Shown here: positions 1-5,750 of the stretch, piece by piece
Numbering within the stretch: position 1 is the stretch's first letter
How the letters are laid out: every line of letters starts with the position of its first letter
Notes under the pieces: generated by a model
The model's database searches: none
What the model was told of the DNA's origin: nothing
What the model saw: only the letters and a program-made list of their open reading frames with translations
Program-made: the position numbers and the translations under genes
Source: Deltaproteobacteria bacterium
Lineage (GTDB): Bacteria; Desulfobacterota; Anaeroferrophillalia; Anaeroferrophillales; Tharpellaceae
Reading direction: 5' to 3'
Assembly: GCA_013153415.1 (NCBI GenBank)
Contig: JAADEO010000112.1
Location: 1-7,197, forward strand
DNA length: 7,197 nt

Positions 1-582
1 CATATCGCCTCGGACCAGTACTGGTGGACCGGAATAGTCGCCTATGATCCCTCCGGAGGCATTTCGCGCCTGACCATCACGCCCTATACCGCCGAGGGCA
101 CCCGGCTCGATCCGGTCAATATCGATCTCAACGGCAACCGGAAATATGTCAACAGCGTTTCGGGTATCGGTCTGCCGGCCGCGGCCGCCTGGATGCAGAT
201 CGATGCCGCCTCCGGCATCACCGGCTTCGAACTCTTCGGCAGCACCGACAACAGAACCCTGGCCGGCTACACCGGCGTCGACCTGAAAGCCACGAAAGGG
301 ATTTTCGCCAAGCTGGACGATTCCGGCTGGACCGGCCTGGCCCTGGTCAACTGCGGTGATACGGCGGCCAAAATCACTCTGAGGGCCAGAGACCGGCACG
401 GAAGACTCAAGGCCATGGTCAGCGACATTCCGGTCACTCCCCACCAGCGACTGATGGGTACCCCGGAAAGGCTTTTCCCCGGCCAGGACCTGAGCGACGC
501 GGTCTATATCGATTACGAAAGCGACCAGGAACTGGTCGGCTTCCAGATAAACGGCGACGGTGATTATCTGGACGCCCTGCCG
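1..582 (+). repeat. Two-copy diverged protein repeat (about 90 residues each)
   Basis: At protein level, bases 1-267 and 301-582 encode alignable modules, matched through WTG, the TITP/TLRA strand, and the final GFEL/GFQI strand. The DNA is not obviously repeated, so the duplication is old. The first copy may begin upstream of the window. Confidence 0.6.
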
Positions 583-597
583 GCCCTGGTTTACTGA
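1..597 (+). CDS. Partial secreted/surface protein with tandem beta-rich repeats (C-terminal end)
   Basis: The reading frame is open from base 1 and stops with TGA at 595-597, so only the last 198 residues are present; the ATG at 193 is internal, since coding-like sequence continues upstream of it. Two diverged copies of one module are visible, about residues 1-89 and 101-194. Each begins with an aromatic/WTG motif (YWWTGIVAYDP and SGWTGLALVNC), runs through alternating beta-strand-like stretches (RLTITPYTAEG and KITLRARDRHG), and ends in a GF motif near acidic or glycine-rich residues (ITGFELFGSTDN and LVGFQINGDGDY). No membrane anchor follows the second copy. Such repeats look like extracellular beta-sandwich modules at the C-terminus of exported proteins, but I do not recognise the catalytic or binding part, which lies upstream of the window. 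It is separated by 106 bases from the signalling genes and is probably a different transcription unit. Confidence 0.75.
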   Translation, partial: HIASDQYWWTGIVAYDPSGGISRLTITPYTAEGTRLDPVNIDLNGNRKYVNSVSGIGLPAAAAWMQIDAASGITGFELFGSTDNRTLAGYTGVDLKATKGIFAKLDDSGWTGLALVNCGDTAAKITLRARDRHGRLKAMVSDIPVTPHQRLMGTPERLFPGQDLSDAVYIDYESDQELVGFQINGDGDYLDALPALVY

Positions 598-631
598 TGG
601 GAGAAAAATCGCCGGAATCGACCGAAGCAGG

Positions 632-661
632 TTGACACTGGACGGTTGAATCTGATTTACT
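632..661 (+). promoter_or_regulatory. Putative sigma70-type promoter ahead of the STAS gene
   Basis: A perfect TTGACA lies at 632-637. After an 18-base spacer, TTTACT (656-661) matches the -10 consensus at four of six positions and is preceded by TG at 653-654, giving an extended -10 (TGnTTTACT). It would start a transcript about 35 bases before the ATG at 704. It is the only promoter-like sequence in the main gap and sits where a promoter for the signalling operon is needed. The -10 half lies inside the short repeat described at 654-671. No operator palindrome is evident. This is a prediction from consensus matching only. Confidence 0.4.
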
Positions 662-671
662 ACGAGTTCAT
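654..671 (+). repeat. Short intergenic repeat, copy A
   Basis: The 18 bases GATTTACTACGAGTTCAT match the reverse complement of 4403-4420 at 17 of 18 positions; the single difference is A at 659. It lies in the gap before the STAS gene. From memory it resembles short dispersed motifs containing TACGAGTTCATCA in intergenic DNA of Desulfobacterota; I could not verify this. Confidence 0.55.
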
Positions 672-703
672 CAACCTTAAAACATGGAAACCGGATTACC
701 AAT

Positions 704-1027
704 ATGGATATCGTGGAACTGAAAAAAGACGGAGAAAGTCTGACCCTGGCCCTGAAAGGACGGCTCGACGCCATTTCAGCGGATGATTTCAGCCGTAAGG
801 TGGCGGAGGCTACGGCCGAGGGAGCCAGGCATCTGCTGGTGGAGATGAGCGATCTCGACTATATCAGCAGCGCCGGCCTGAGAGTGATCCTGACCGCCGC
901 CAAGCAACTCAAGAAACTCGGCGGCGAACTGAAACTGGCGGCCTTGCAGGAAAACGTGGCCACGGTTTTCAAGATCTCGGGTTTCGACAAGATCATCCCG
1001 ATACTGCCGACCTGCGACGATGCATGA
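704..1027 (+). CDS. STAS-domain anti-sigma factor antagonist (RsbV/SpoIIAA-like)
   Basis: A 107-residue single STAS domain, the usual length for the family. In partner switching, the unphosphorylated antagonist binds the anti-sigma kinase and frees that kinase's target; phosphorylation on a conserved serine blocks binding. The strand GRLDAIS (residues 19-25) and the phosphorylation loop DYISSAGLRVIL (52-63) are present. Ser56 falls at the position equivalent to Bacillus RsbV Ser56, although the usual Asp before it is Ser55 and the residue after it is Ala57. The C-terminal part (ISGFDKIIPI) matches the typical last helix and strand. The ribosome binding site is weak (CGGA, 692-695), but the ATG at 704 gives a full domain. 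The stop overlaps the kinase start by 8 bases. The cognate kinase is encoded immediately after and a matching phosphatase two genes later, so family assignment is secure; the controlled pathway is unknown. Confidence 0.92.
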   Translation: MDIVELKKDGESLTLALKGRLDAISADDFSRKVAEATAEGARHLLVEMSDLDYISSAGLRVILTAAKQLKKLGGELKLAALQENVATVFKISGFDKIIPILPTCDDA

Positions 1028-1451
1028 CGAAAACCCGAGGATAGAGCTGCCGGCAACCCTGGAAAACCTGCCCCGTTTCATCGCTTTCGCCGCCGATCAG
1101 GCCCGTCGGCGCGGCTTTTCCGCAAGCCGTGTCGGCGAGATCGAACTGGTGCTCGAAGAGGCCCTGGTCAATGTCATCAGGTACGCCTACCCGGAAAGCG
1201 AAGGCGATCTGGCTCTTGAAATCCGCTCCAGCCCCGAATCCGGGCTCGTTCTCGAGATCCGCGATCGGGGCGTATCTTTCAACCCCCTGGAAAATCCGCC
1301 TCCGGATCTGGAAGCCGACATCCTCGAACGGGCCGTCGGCGGCCTCGGCATCTATTTCATCAAAGAGCTCGCCGACCGGGTCTCCTGGCGGCGGCAGGAC
1401 CAGGAAAACATTCTGACTCTGGCCTTCTCCGACAACAATGACAAAAACTGA
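1020..1451 (+). CDS. Anti-sigma factor serine kinase, HATPase_c_2 (RsbW/SpoIIAB-like)
   Basis: A 143-residue GHKL-fold ATP-binding protein, the standard RsbW/SpoIIAB length. Known members bind either a sigma factor (or another target) or the STAS antagonist, and phosphorylate the antagonist's serine. The N box is EEALVNVIRYAY (residues 46-57) with Glu46/Glu47 and Asn51. The G1-like motif is DRGVSFNP (82-89), with the ATP-contacting Asp82 and Gly84. The G2-like motif is GGLGIYFIKELAD (107-119). All key ATP-site residues are intact, so it should be an active kinase. The start overlaps the antagonist gene by 8 bases and has no good Shine-Dalgarno sequence, suggesting translational coupling and matched expression of the two partners. 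The end overlaps the binding-protein gene by 14 bases. No sigma factor is encoded in the window, so its target is not known. Confidence 0.92.
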   Translation: MHDENPRIELPATLENLPRFIAFAADQARRRGFSASRVGEIELVLEEALVNVIRYAYPESEGDLALEIRSSPESGLVLEIRDRGVSFNPLENPPPDLEADILERAVGGLGIYFIKELADRVSWRRQDQENILTLAFSDNNDKN

Positions 1452-2451
1452 AACCTTCCGACGTACGGCATTTCTCTGCCTGCTGGCCGTGCTGCTGCTC
1501 TTCCCCGGCCCGACCCCGACACGATCCGCAACTTCCAACCCTCAGAAAACCCAGGTCACCTTCATCACCCAATGGGTGCCCCAGGCGCAATTCGCCGGCT
1601 ATTACATGGCCCTCGACTGCGGACTCTACCGTCAGGAGGGACTGGAGGTCACCATCATCCACGGCGGTCCCAGCCGCGCCTCTTCGACCTGGCTGGAAAA
1701 GGGCAAGGCCGATTTCGCCAGTTTCTGGCTGGTCAGCGGCATCGAGCTTCGCAACCGGAAAATTCCGGTGGTCAATCTCGCCCAGCTGGTGCAGAAAAGC
1801 GCCATGATGCTGGTGGCCAGAAAAAAAGACGGCATCCTGGAACCCGGCGACATGGCCGGCCGCAGGGTCAGCCTCTGGGGACCGCCTTTCGATTTCCAGG
1901 CCCGGCTCTTCTTCAAAAAGTTCAAGCTTGACATCGTTCCCGTCCGCCAGTCCTACTCGATCAATCTCTTTTTGCGCGGCGCCGTCGCCGTGACCTCGGC
2001 GATGTGGTACAACGAATACCACCGGATCATCAACGCCGGCCTCGATCCGGATGAACTGGTAACCTTCCGCTTCGCCGACTACGGCCTCAATTTCCCCGAG
2101 GACGGCATCTACGTCATGCAAAGCTTTCTGGAAGCCCACCCCGAAACCTGCCGGGCTTTCGTCCGGGCCACGCTGGCTGGTTGGGAGAAGGCCTTCTCTC
2201 AACCGGAAAAGGCCCTCGATCTGACCATGTCGAGAATTCGTAAAAATCACATCATCAGCAACCGGGTCCAGCAGCGCTGGATGCTGATGCGGATGCGCGA
2301 CATCATGCAACCCGGAACCGGCGGGATCATGGGACGGCTCGAAGCCGACGCCTACCGGCAGACGGTCGCGGGCCTGAAAGAGCTCAAAGTCATCGAAAAG
2401 GCCCCGTCCTACGAGGATTTCCACCATTTCTCCGCCGGAGGTGAAAAATGA
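1438..2451 (+). CDS. NMT1/THI5-like periplasmic substrate-binding protein
   Basis: A 337-residue protein with an export signal: basic start (FRR, residues 8-10), hydrophobic core AFLCLLAVLLLF (11-22), and a likely cleavage near Ser30-Ala31. The mature part opens with a strand (VTFITQWVPQAQFAGYY, about 40-56) followed by ALDCGLYRQEGLEVTI (58-73), the typical first lobe of the NMT1/THI5-like family, whose members bind thiamine-precursor pyrimidines, sulfonates, nitrate or similar compounds. The KGKADFASFW stretch (88-97) matches the family's ligand-pocket loop region. No lipobox is seen, so it is probably soluble in the periplasm. No ABC permease or ATPase gene is adjacent; it lies between the kinase and the Cache-domain phosphatase, overlapping both (14 and 4 bases). 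A sensory role, handing ligand to the phosphatase, is more likely than transport, but this is inference. The ligand cannot be read from the sequence. Confidence 0.85.
   Translation: MTKTETFRRTAFLCLLAVLLLFPGPTPTRSATSNPQKTQVTFITQWVPQAQFAGYYMALDCGLYRQEGLEVTIIHGGPSRASSTWLEKGKADFASFWLVSGIELRNRKIPVVNLAQLVQKSAMMLVARKKDGILEPGDMAGRRVSLWGPPFDFQARLFFKKFKLDIVPVRQSYSINLFLRGAVAVTSAMWYNEYHRIINAGLDPDELVTFRFADYGLNFPEDGIYVMQSFLEAHPETCRAFVRATLAGWEKAFSQPEKALDLTMSRIRKNHIISNRVQQRWMLMRMRDIMQPGTGGIMGRLEADAYRQTVAGLKELKVIEKAPSYEDFHHFSAGGEK
2437..2443 (+). promoter_or_regulatory. Strong ribosome binding site for the phosphatase gene
   Basis: GGAGGTG is a full match to the 16S anti-Shine-Dalgarno core. It is followed by ATGATG, so ATG at 2448 (overlapping the previous stop) and ATG at 2451 are both usable; the two differ by one methionine. 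It lies within the end of the binding-protein gene. Confidence 0.7.
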
Positions 2452-4394
2452 TGAAAATCTTCGGCAACCGCGGCCTCGCCTTCAAACTGAATTTCCTGAT
2501 CCTGGGCGGAGTAACCCTGGTCATAGCCCTGATTCTGCTGCTCAACTATCAGGCCAGTCGCAAGCTGCTGACCGACAAGATCGAGGAAAACGCCTACAAC
2601 CTGGCCCGGGCCACCGCCAACCGGCTCGACACCCGGCTCGAGGCGGCCGCCAAGATCCCGATCCAGACTGCCGTCGCGCTCTCCACCTTCACTCCCGATC
2701 CGGCCCAGCTTGAAACGCTGTTGCGCCGGCAGCTCGAAGCCAATCCCGACATCTACGGCATCGCCGCGGCCTTCGCTCCCGATCCCGACGCCGCGACGGA
2801 CTCCGGAACGGGCCTGCGCTCATGCTACTTCATCCGTCCCGGCGACGAGATCGAGGAACGCAAAATCAACTACGACTACCGCACCCAGGACTGGTACCAG
2901 ATCCCGATGATTCTCGGTCGCCCCCTGTGGAGTGAACCCTATTTCGGCCAGGCCGGCGGCATCGTCATGACCAGTTATTCGGTGCCCTTCTACCGAAGGA
3001 CAGCCGACGGAAAAAAACATTTCGCCGGTATCGTCTGTATCGATCTGAGCCTCAACCGGCTGCGCAATGTCGTCTCCTCGCTGAAAATCGGCCGCACCGG
3101 ATACGCCTTCCTGATCACCAGGAACGGAACCTTCGTCACCCATCCCCGCTCCGACCTCATCATGAATGAGACCATTTTCAGCGTCGCCGAGGCCGCGCAC
3201 AGCCCCCAGATCCGGGAAATCGGCCGCAGCATGACCGCCGGGGAAACCGGCTTCACCGCCTTCCGGAGCCTGACCACCGGAAAAATGAACTGGATGGTCT
3301 ACACTCCACTCAAGGCCAACGGCTGGTCGCTCGGCGTCCTCTTTCCCCAGCATGAGCTGATGGCCGCCCTCAACCGCCTGAACCGCAAGATGCTGTTTCT
3401 CGGGGTGGTCGGCTTCTTCCTGATCATGCTGGTCATCTTCGTGGTCTCGAAACAGATCACCACACCCTTGCGCGCCCTGGCCCGGGCCACCGGCAAGATC
3501 GCCGAAGGCGAGCTCGACACCCCGATTCCGATCCCGCCAGGGAAAGATGAAGTCGGGCGTCTGGCGCTCTCGTTCGCCGACATGCAGAAATCTCTCCGTG
3601 AGTATATTGAAAATCTCAAGACCACGACCGCGGCCAAGGAGAGGATCGAAAGCGAGCTCAATATCGCCAGCGAGATCCAGATGGGCATCCTGCCCAATAT
3701 CTTTCCGCCCTTTCCCAACCGCACGGAATTCAACCTCTACGCCACTCTGAAACCGGCCCGCGAGGTCGGCGGCGACCTCTACGACTTCTTCATGCTCGAT
3801 GACACCCACCTCTGTTTTTCGGTCGGCGACGTCTCCGGCAAGGGGGTGCCGGCCGCCCTCTTCATGGCCATCACCCAGACCCTGGTCAAAACCCGTTCCG
3901 GATTCGATCCCGCCGCGGTTCTCAGCCAGGTCAACAACGATCTGGCCCGCGACAACCCCTCGATGATGTTCGTCACCCTCTTTCTCGGCATCCTCGACCT
4001 CACCACCGGCGAGCTCTTCTACGGCAACGGCGGCCACAACCCGCCCTACCGTCTCTCTCCGGGACCATCCGGAAGCTGCTCCGCCCTGCCCACGACCGAC
4101 GGCATCGCCCTGGGAGTGATGGAGGATTTCAGTTTCGCCGGGAACCGGACCAAGCTGGAGCCGGGAGAAACCCTGTTCATCTTCACCGACGGCGTCACCG
4201 AAGCGATGAACCGGGCCGGAGAGCTTTACGATGAGGAAAGGCTCGAAGCCCTGCTGCCGCAGCTTTCCGGGCTCCCGCCGGCCGAGATCGCCGCCGCGGT
4301 CATCGATGACCTGGGGAAATTCACCGACGGCGCCGACCAGACCGACGACATCACCATGCTGGTGATCAGATTCAACGGCAGAGTGGACGACTGA
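2448..4394 (+). CDS. Membrane sensor phosphatase: dCache-HAMP-PP2C (SpoIIE/RsbU-like)
   Basis: A 648-residue transmembrane serine phosphatase expected to dephosphorylate the STAS antagonist. Order of parts: TM1 about 12-33; periplasmic double-Cache sensor about 34-310, with the motif YDYRTQDWYQIP (142-153), then GGIVMTSYSVPF and GIVCIDLSL (194-202); TM2 about 315-334; HAMP about 334-390; a short helical linker with the ELNIASEIQMGILP signature (404-416); PP2C domain about 420-642. Metal-site motifs are intact: EVGGDLYDFF (439-448, Asp443), GDVSGKGVPAAL (460-471, Asp461), GNGGHNPP (526-533), FTDGVTEAMN (579-588, Asp581) and QTDDITMLVI (631-640). It should therefore be catalytically active. The periplasmic domain and the co-encoded exported binding protein suggest an external small-molecule signal. 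The start overlaps the previous stop by ATGA. The assignment is firm; ligand and output are not known. Confidence 0.93.
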   Translation: MMKIFGNRGLAFKLNFLILGGVTLVIALILLLNYQASRKLLTDKIEENAYNLARATANRLDTRLEAAAKIPIQTAVALSTFTPDPAQLETLLRRQLEANPDIYGIAAAFAPDPDAATDSGTGLRSCYFIRPGDEIEERKINYDYRTQDWYQIPMILGRPLWSEPYFGQAGGIVMTSYSVPFYRRTADGKKHFAGIVCIDLSLNRLRNVVSSLKIGRTGYAFLITRNGTFVTHPRSDLIMNETIFSVAEAAHSPQIREIGRSMTAGETGFTAFRSLTTGKMNWMVYTPLKANGWSLGVLFPQHELMAALNRLNRKMLFLGVVGFFLIMLVIFVVSKQITTPLRALARATGKIAEGELDTPIPIPPGKDEVGRLALSFADMQKSLREYIENLKTTTAAKERIESELNIASEIQMGILPNIFPPFPNRTEFNLYATLKPAREVGGDLYDFFMLDDTHLCFSVGDVSGKGVPAALFMAITQTLVKTRSGFDPAAVLSQVNNDLARDNPSMMFVTLFLGILDLTTGELFYGNGGHNPPYRLSPGPSGSCSALPTTDGIALGVMEDFSFAGNRTKLEPGETLFIFTDGVTEAMNRAGELYDEERLEALLPQLSGLPPAEIAAAVIDDLGKFTDGADQTDDITMLVIRFNGRVDD

Positions 4395-4402
4395 CAAAAG
4401 GA

Positions 4403-4420
4403 ATGAACTCGTAGCAAATC
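4403..4420 (-). repeat. Short intergenic repeat, copy B (inverted relative to copy A)
   Basis: Read on the minus strand this is GATTTGCTACGAGTTCAT, matching 654-671 at 17 of 18 bases. It fills most of the 39-base gap after the phosphatase stop. Together the two copies bracket the four-gene partner-switching block in opposite orientation. Confidence 0.55.
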
Positions 4421-4426
4421 AAAGGA
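4421..4426 (+). promoter_or_regulatory. Ribosome binding site for the kinase-fold/GNAT-like fusion gene
   Basis: AAAGGA ends 7 bases before the ATG at 4434 and supports that start. A near-identical stretch (AAAGGAATG) occurs 24 bases upstream at 4397-4405, where it precedes only a three-codon reading frame (ATG 4403, TAG 4412-4414). Confidence 0.55.
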
Positions 4427-4433
4427 ATGCACA

Positions 4434-5750
4434 ATGAGCAGCACTTCCCAGAGAACAGTCAGACTGCGACTGGAAAACGAACTCGAACTGTTGCCGACCC
4501 TGCAGGGGTTCGTCGAAAACAGCGCCCGGACTTTCGGTCTCGACGAAACCGGCTCACTCTCCCTGACCCTGGCCGGAGAGGAGGTCTTCAGCTATCTCTG
4601 CCGGGCCGTCGAAGAGGGCTGCGAGATCACCGTCGACTGCCGGGCCGGAAGCTTTTACACCGACCTCGAATTCGTTCTGCCCCTGCCCCGGGCGGCGCTG
4701 AAAAGTTTCAATCTGACCGCTACTGTCAACCCCGACGACGAGGAGAGTCTGGAGGAGATGGGACTGCTGATCGCCTCGCGGATGGTCGATCGGCTGCGGC
4801 TCGAACATAGCGCAAGCGGCCGCTTGCGGCTCTGCCTGACCCGGGAAAAAAGCTATCCCGAGTATCAGCCGGAAAGCAGCACGGTTCAGGCGCCGCCTCC
4901 CGGCACCGCTTCCCTGATCGCCACTCCCGATATCGAAGAGCTCAAATTCCTCCTCCGCACCCTGCTCGAGACCCGAACCGACGAGGAGAAACTGCCGCCG
5001 GATTTCGCTTACCCCGGCAAACTCGCCGACATGCTCGCCGGCGGCGACCTCGATGCCCGGATCGTCAAGGATGAAGCCGGCAGGATCGGCGGCGGCATCG
5101 TCTGGCAGTGGCTCTCGACCAAGGTCGTCGAATGCCGGGGACCCTTCCTGACCGCCACGACCGGACTCGAAGAGGAGCAGCGCCGACAACTGGCCGACAA
5201 CCTCTTCGAGGAGTGCGTCAGGAGCATCGCCAAGAGTCCCGCAGTCGGCATTCTCAACCGTTTTCCCGGCCGCGACCTTTCCCGCAGCCATTTCGAAATC
5301 CTGGGCGAAGACGACGGCCCGGTGCTTTTCCGCCAGATGCACGAGGATCCGGGAGCGGTCGCCTGGCACCCTCCGGAACTCGAGGACTTTCTGCGCCGCA
5401 AATACCGCGACCTGCTCCTGCCCCGGGAACTGCGCCTCCTGCACCGGGACGCTCCCGAAAACAATGAATTCTCGGTTGTGGCCTGCGAATTCGAACGCGG
5501 CCGCGACCGGGTCACGGTCACCCCGCTGCTGGCCGGCCGCGATCTGCATGACAACCTCGTCGCCCATCTGGAACTCTTCCGCCAGGAGGGGCTGCGGGAG
5601 ATCCTCTTCCGCCTCGATCTCGGTTCCGGCGACGAGGCCGGATTCGCCGAAGCTCTCCTCGAACTGGACTTCGTTCCCGGCCTCATTCTCCCCCATGGCG
5701 GCGAACGCGGCGATCTGCTCTACCTGCGCTATCGGGGGAAACCGGCATGA
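4434..5750 (+). CDS. Fusion of a degenerate RsbW-like ATPase fold and a GNAT-like C-terminal region
   Basis: A 438-residue soluble protein. Residues about 7-139 follow the RsbW/SpoIIAB layout: RLRLENELELLPTLQGFVEN, then LSLTLAGEEVFSYLCRAV (42-59), then EEMGLLIASRMVDRLRLEH (107-125) and a closing strand RLRLCLTRE. The ATP-site residues look lost: the N-box Asn position after EE (49-50) is Tyr54, no DxG motif is found, and GLG is replaced by MGLL. A linker (about 141-158, rich in Pro, Ser and Gln) leads to an acetyltransferase-like part: TPDIEELKFLLRTLLE (164-179), strands ARIVKDEAGRIGGGIVWQWL (208-227), helix LADNLFEECVRSIA (253-266), and a C-terminal stretch LLELDFVPGLILPHGGERGDLLYLRY (408-433), resembling the end of GNAT domains. 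A clear acetyl-CoA loop (Q/RxxGxG/A) was not found. It may act as a non-catalytic binding partner in the same signalling network; that is inference. It overlaps the next gene by ATGA. Confidence 0.7.
   Translation: MSSTSQRTVRLRLENELELLPTLQGFVENSARTFGLDETGSLSLTLAGEEVFSYLCRAVEEGCEITVDCRAGSFYTDLEFVLPLPRAALKSFNLTATVNPDDEESLEEMGLLIASRMVDRLRLEHSASGRLRLCLTREKSYPEYQPESSTVQAPPPGTASLIATPDIEELKFLLRTLLETRTDEEKLPPDFAYPGKLADMLAGGDLDARIVKDEAGRIGGGIVWQWLSTKVVECRGPFLTATTGLEEEQRRQLADNLFEECVRSIAKSPAVGILNRFPGRDLSRSHFEILGEDDGPVLFRQMHEDPGAVAWHPPELEDFLRRKYRDLLLPRELRLLHRDAPENNEFSVVACEFERGRDRVTVTPLLAGRDLHDNLVAHLELFRQEGLREILFRLDLGSGDEAGFAEALLELDFVPGLILPHGGERGDLLYLRYRGKPA

Larger units (their letters stand above)
598..703. 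other. 106-base intergenic region
   Basis: Contains the putative promoter (632-661) and repeat copy A (654-671). No terminator hairpin with a T run is visible after the stop at 597, and no small gene is supportable here. Confidence 0.6.

Noticed and set aside
598..660. Possible rho-independent terminator after the first gene
   Set aside because: No stable GC stem followed by a T run could be found in the gap.
1360..2427. Long minus-strand open frame opposite the binding-protein gene
   Set aside because: It is an antisense shadow; the + strand frame has a signal peptide and family motifs, while this one has none.
1438..2451. Binding protein as a lipoprotein
   Set aside because: No cysteine lies in a lipobox context at the end of the signal peptide; Cys14 is within the hydrophobic core.
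2820..4397. Long open frame on the minus strand opposite the phosphatase gene (525 codons)
   Set aside because: It mirrors the codon structure of the strongly supported PP2C gene in GC-rich DNA; the translated product has low-complexity charged runs and no recognisable domain.
4395..4433. Possible transcription end between the phosphatase and fusion genes
   Set aside because: The gap is only 39 bases, with no hairpin plus T run, so read-through is more likely.
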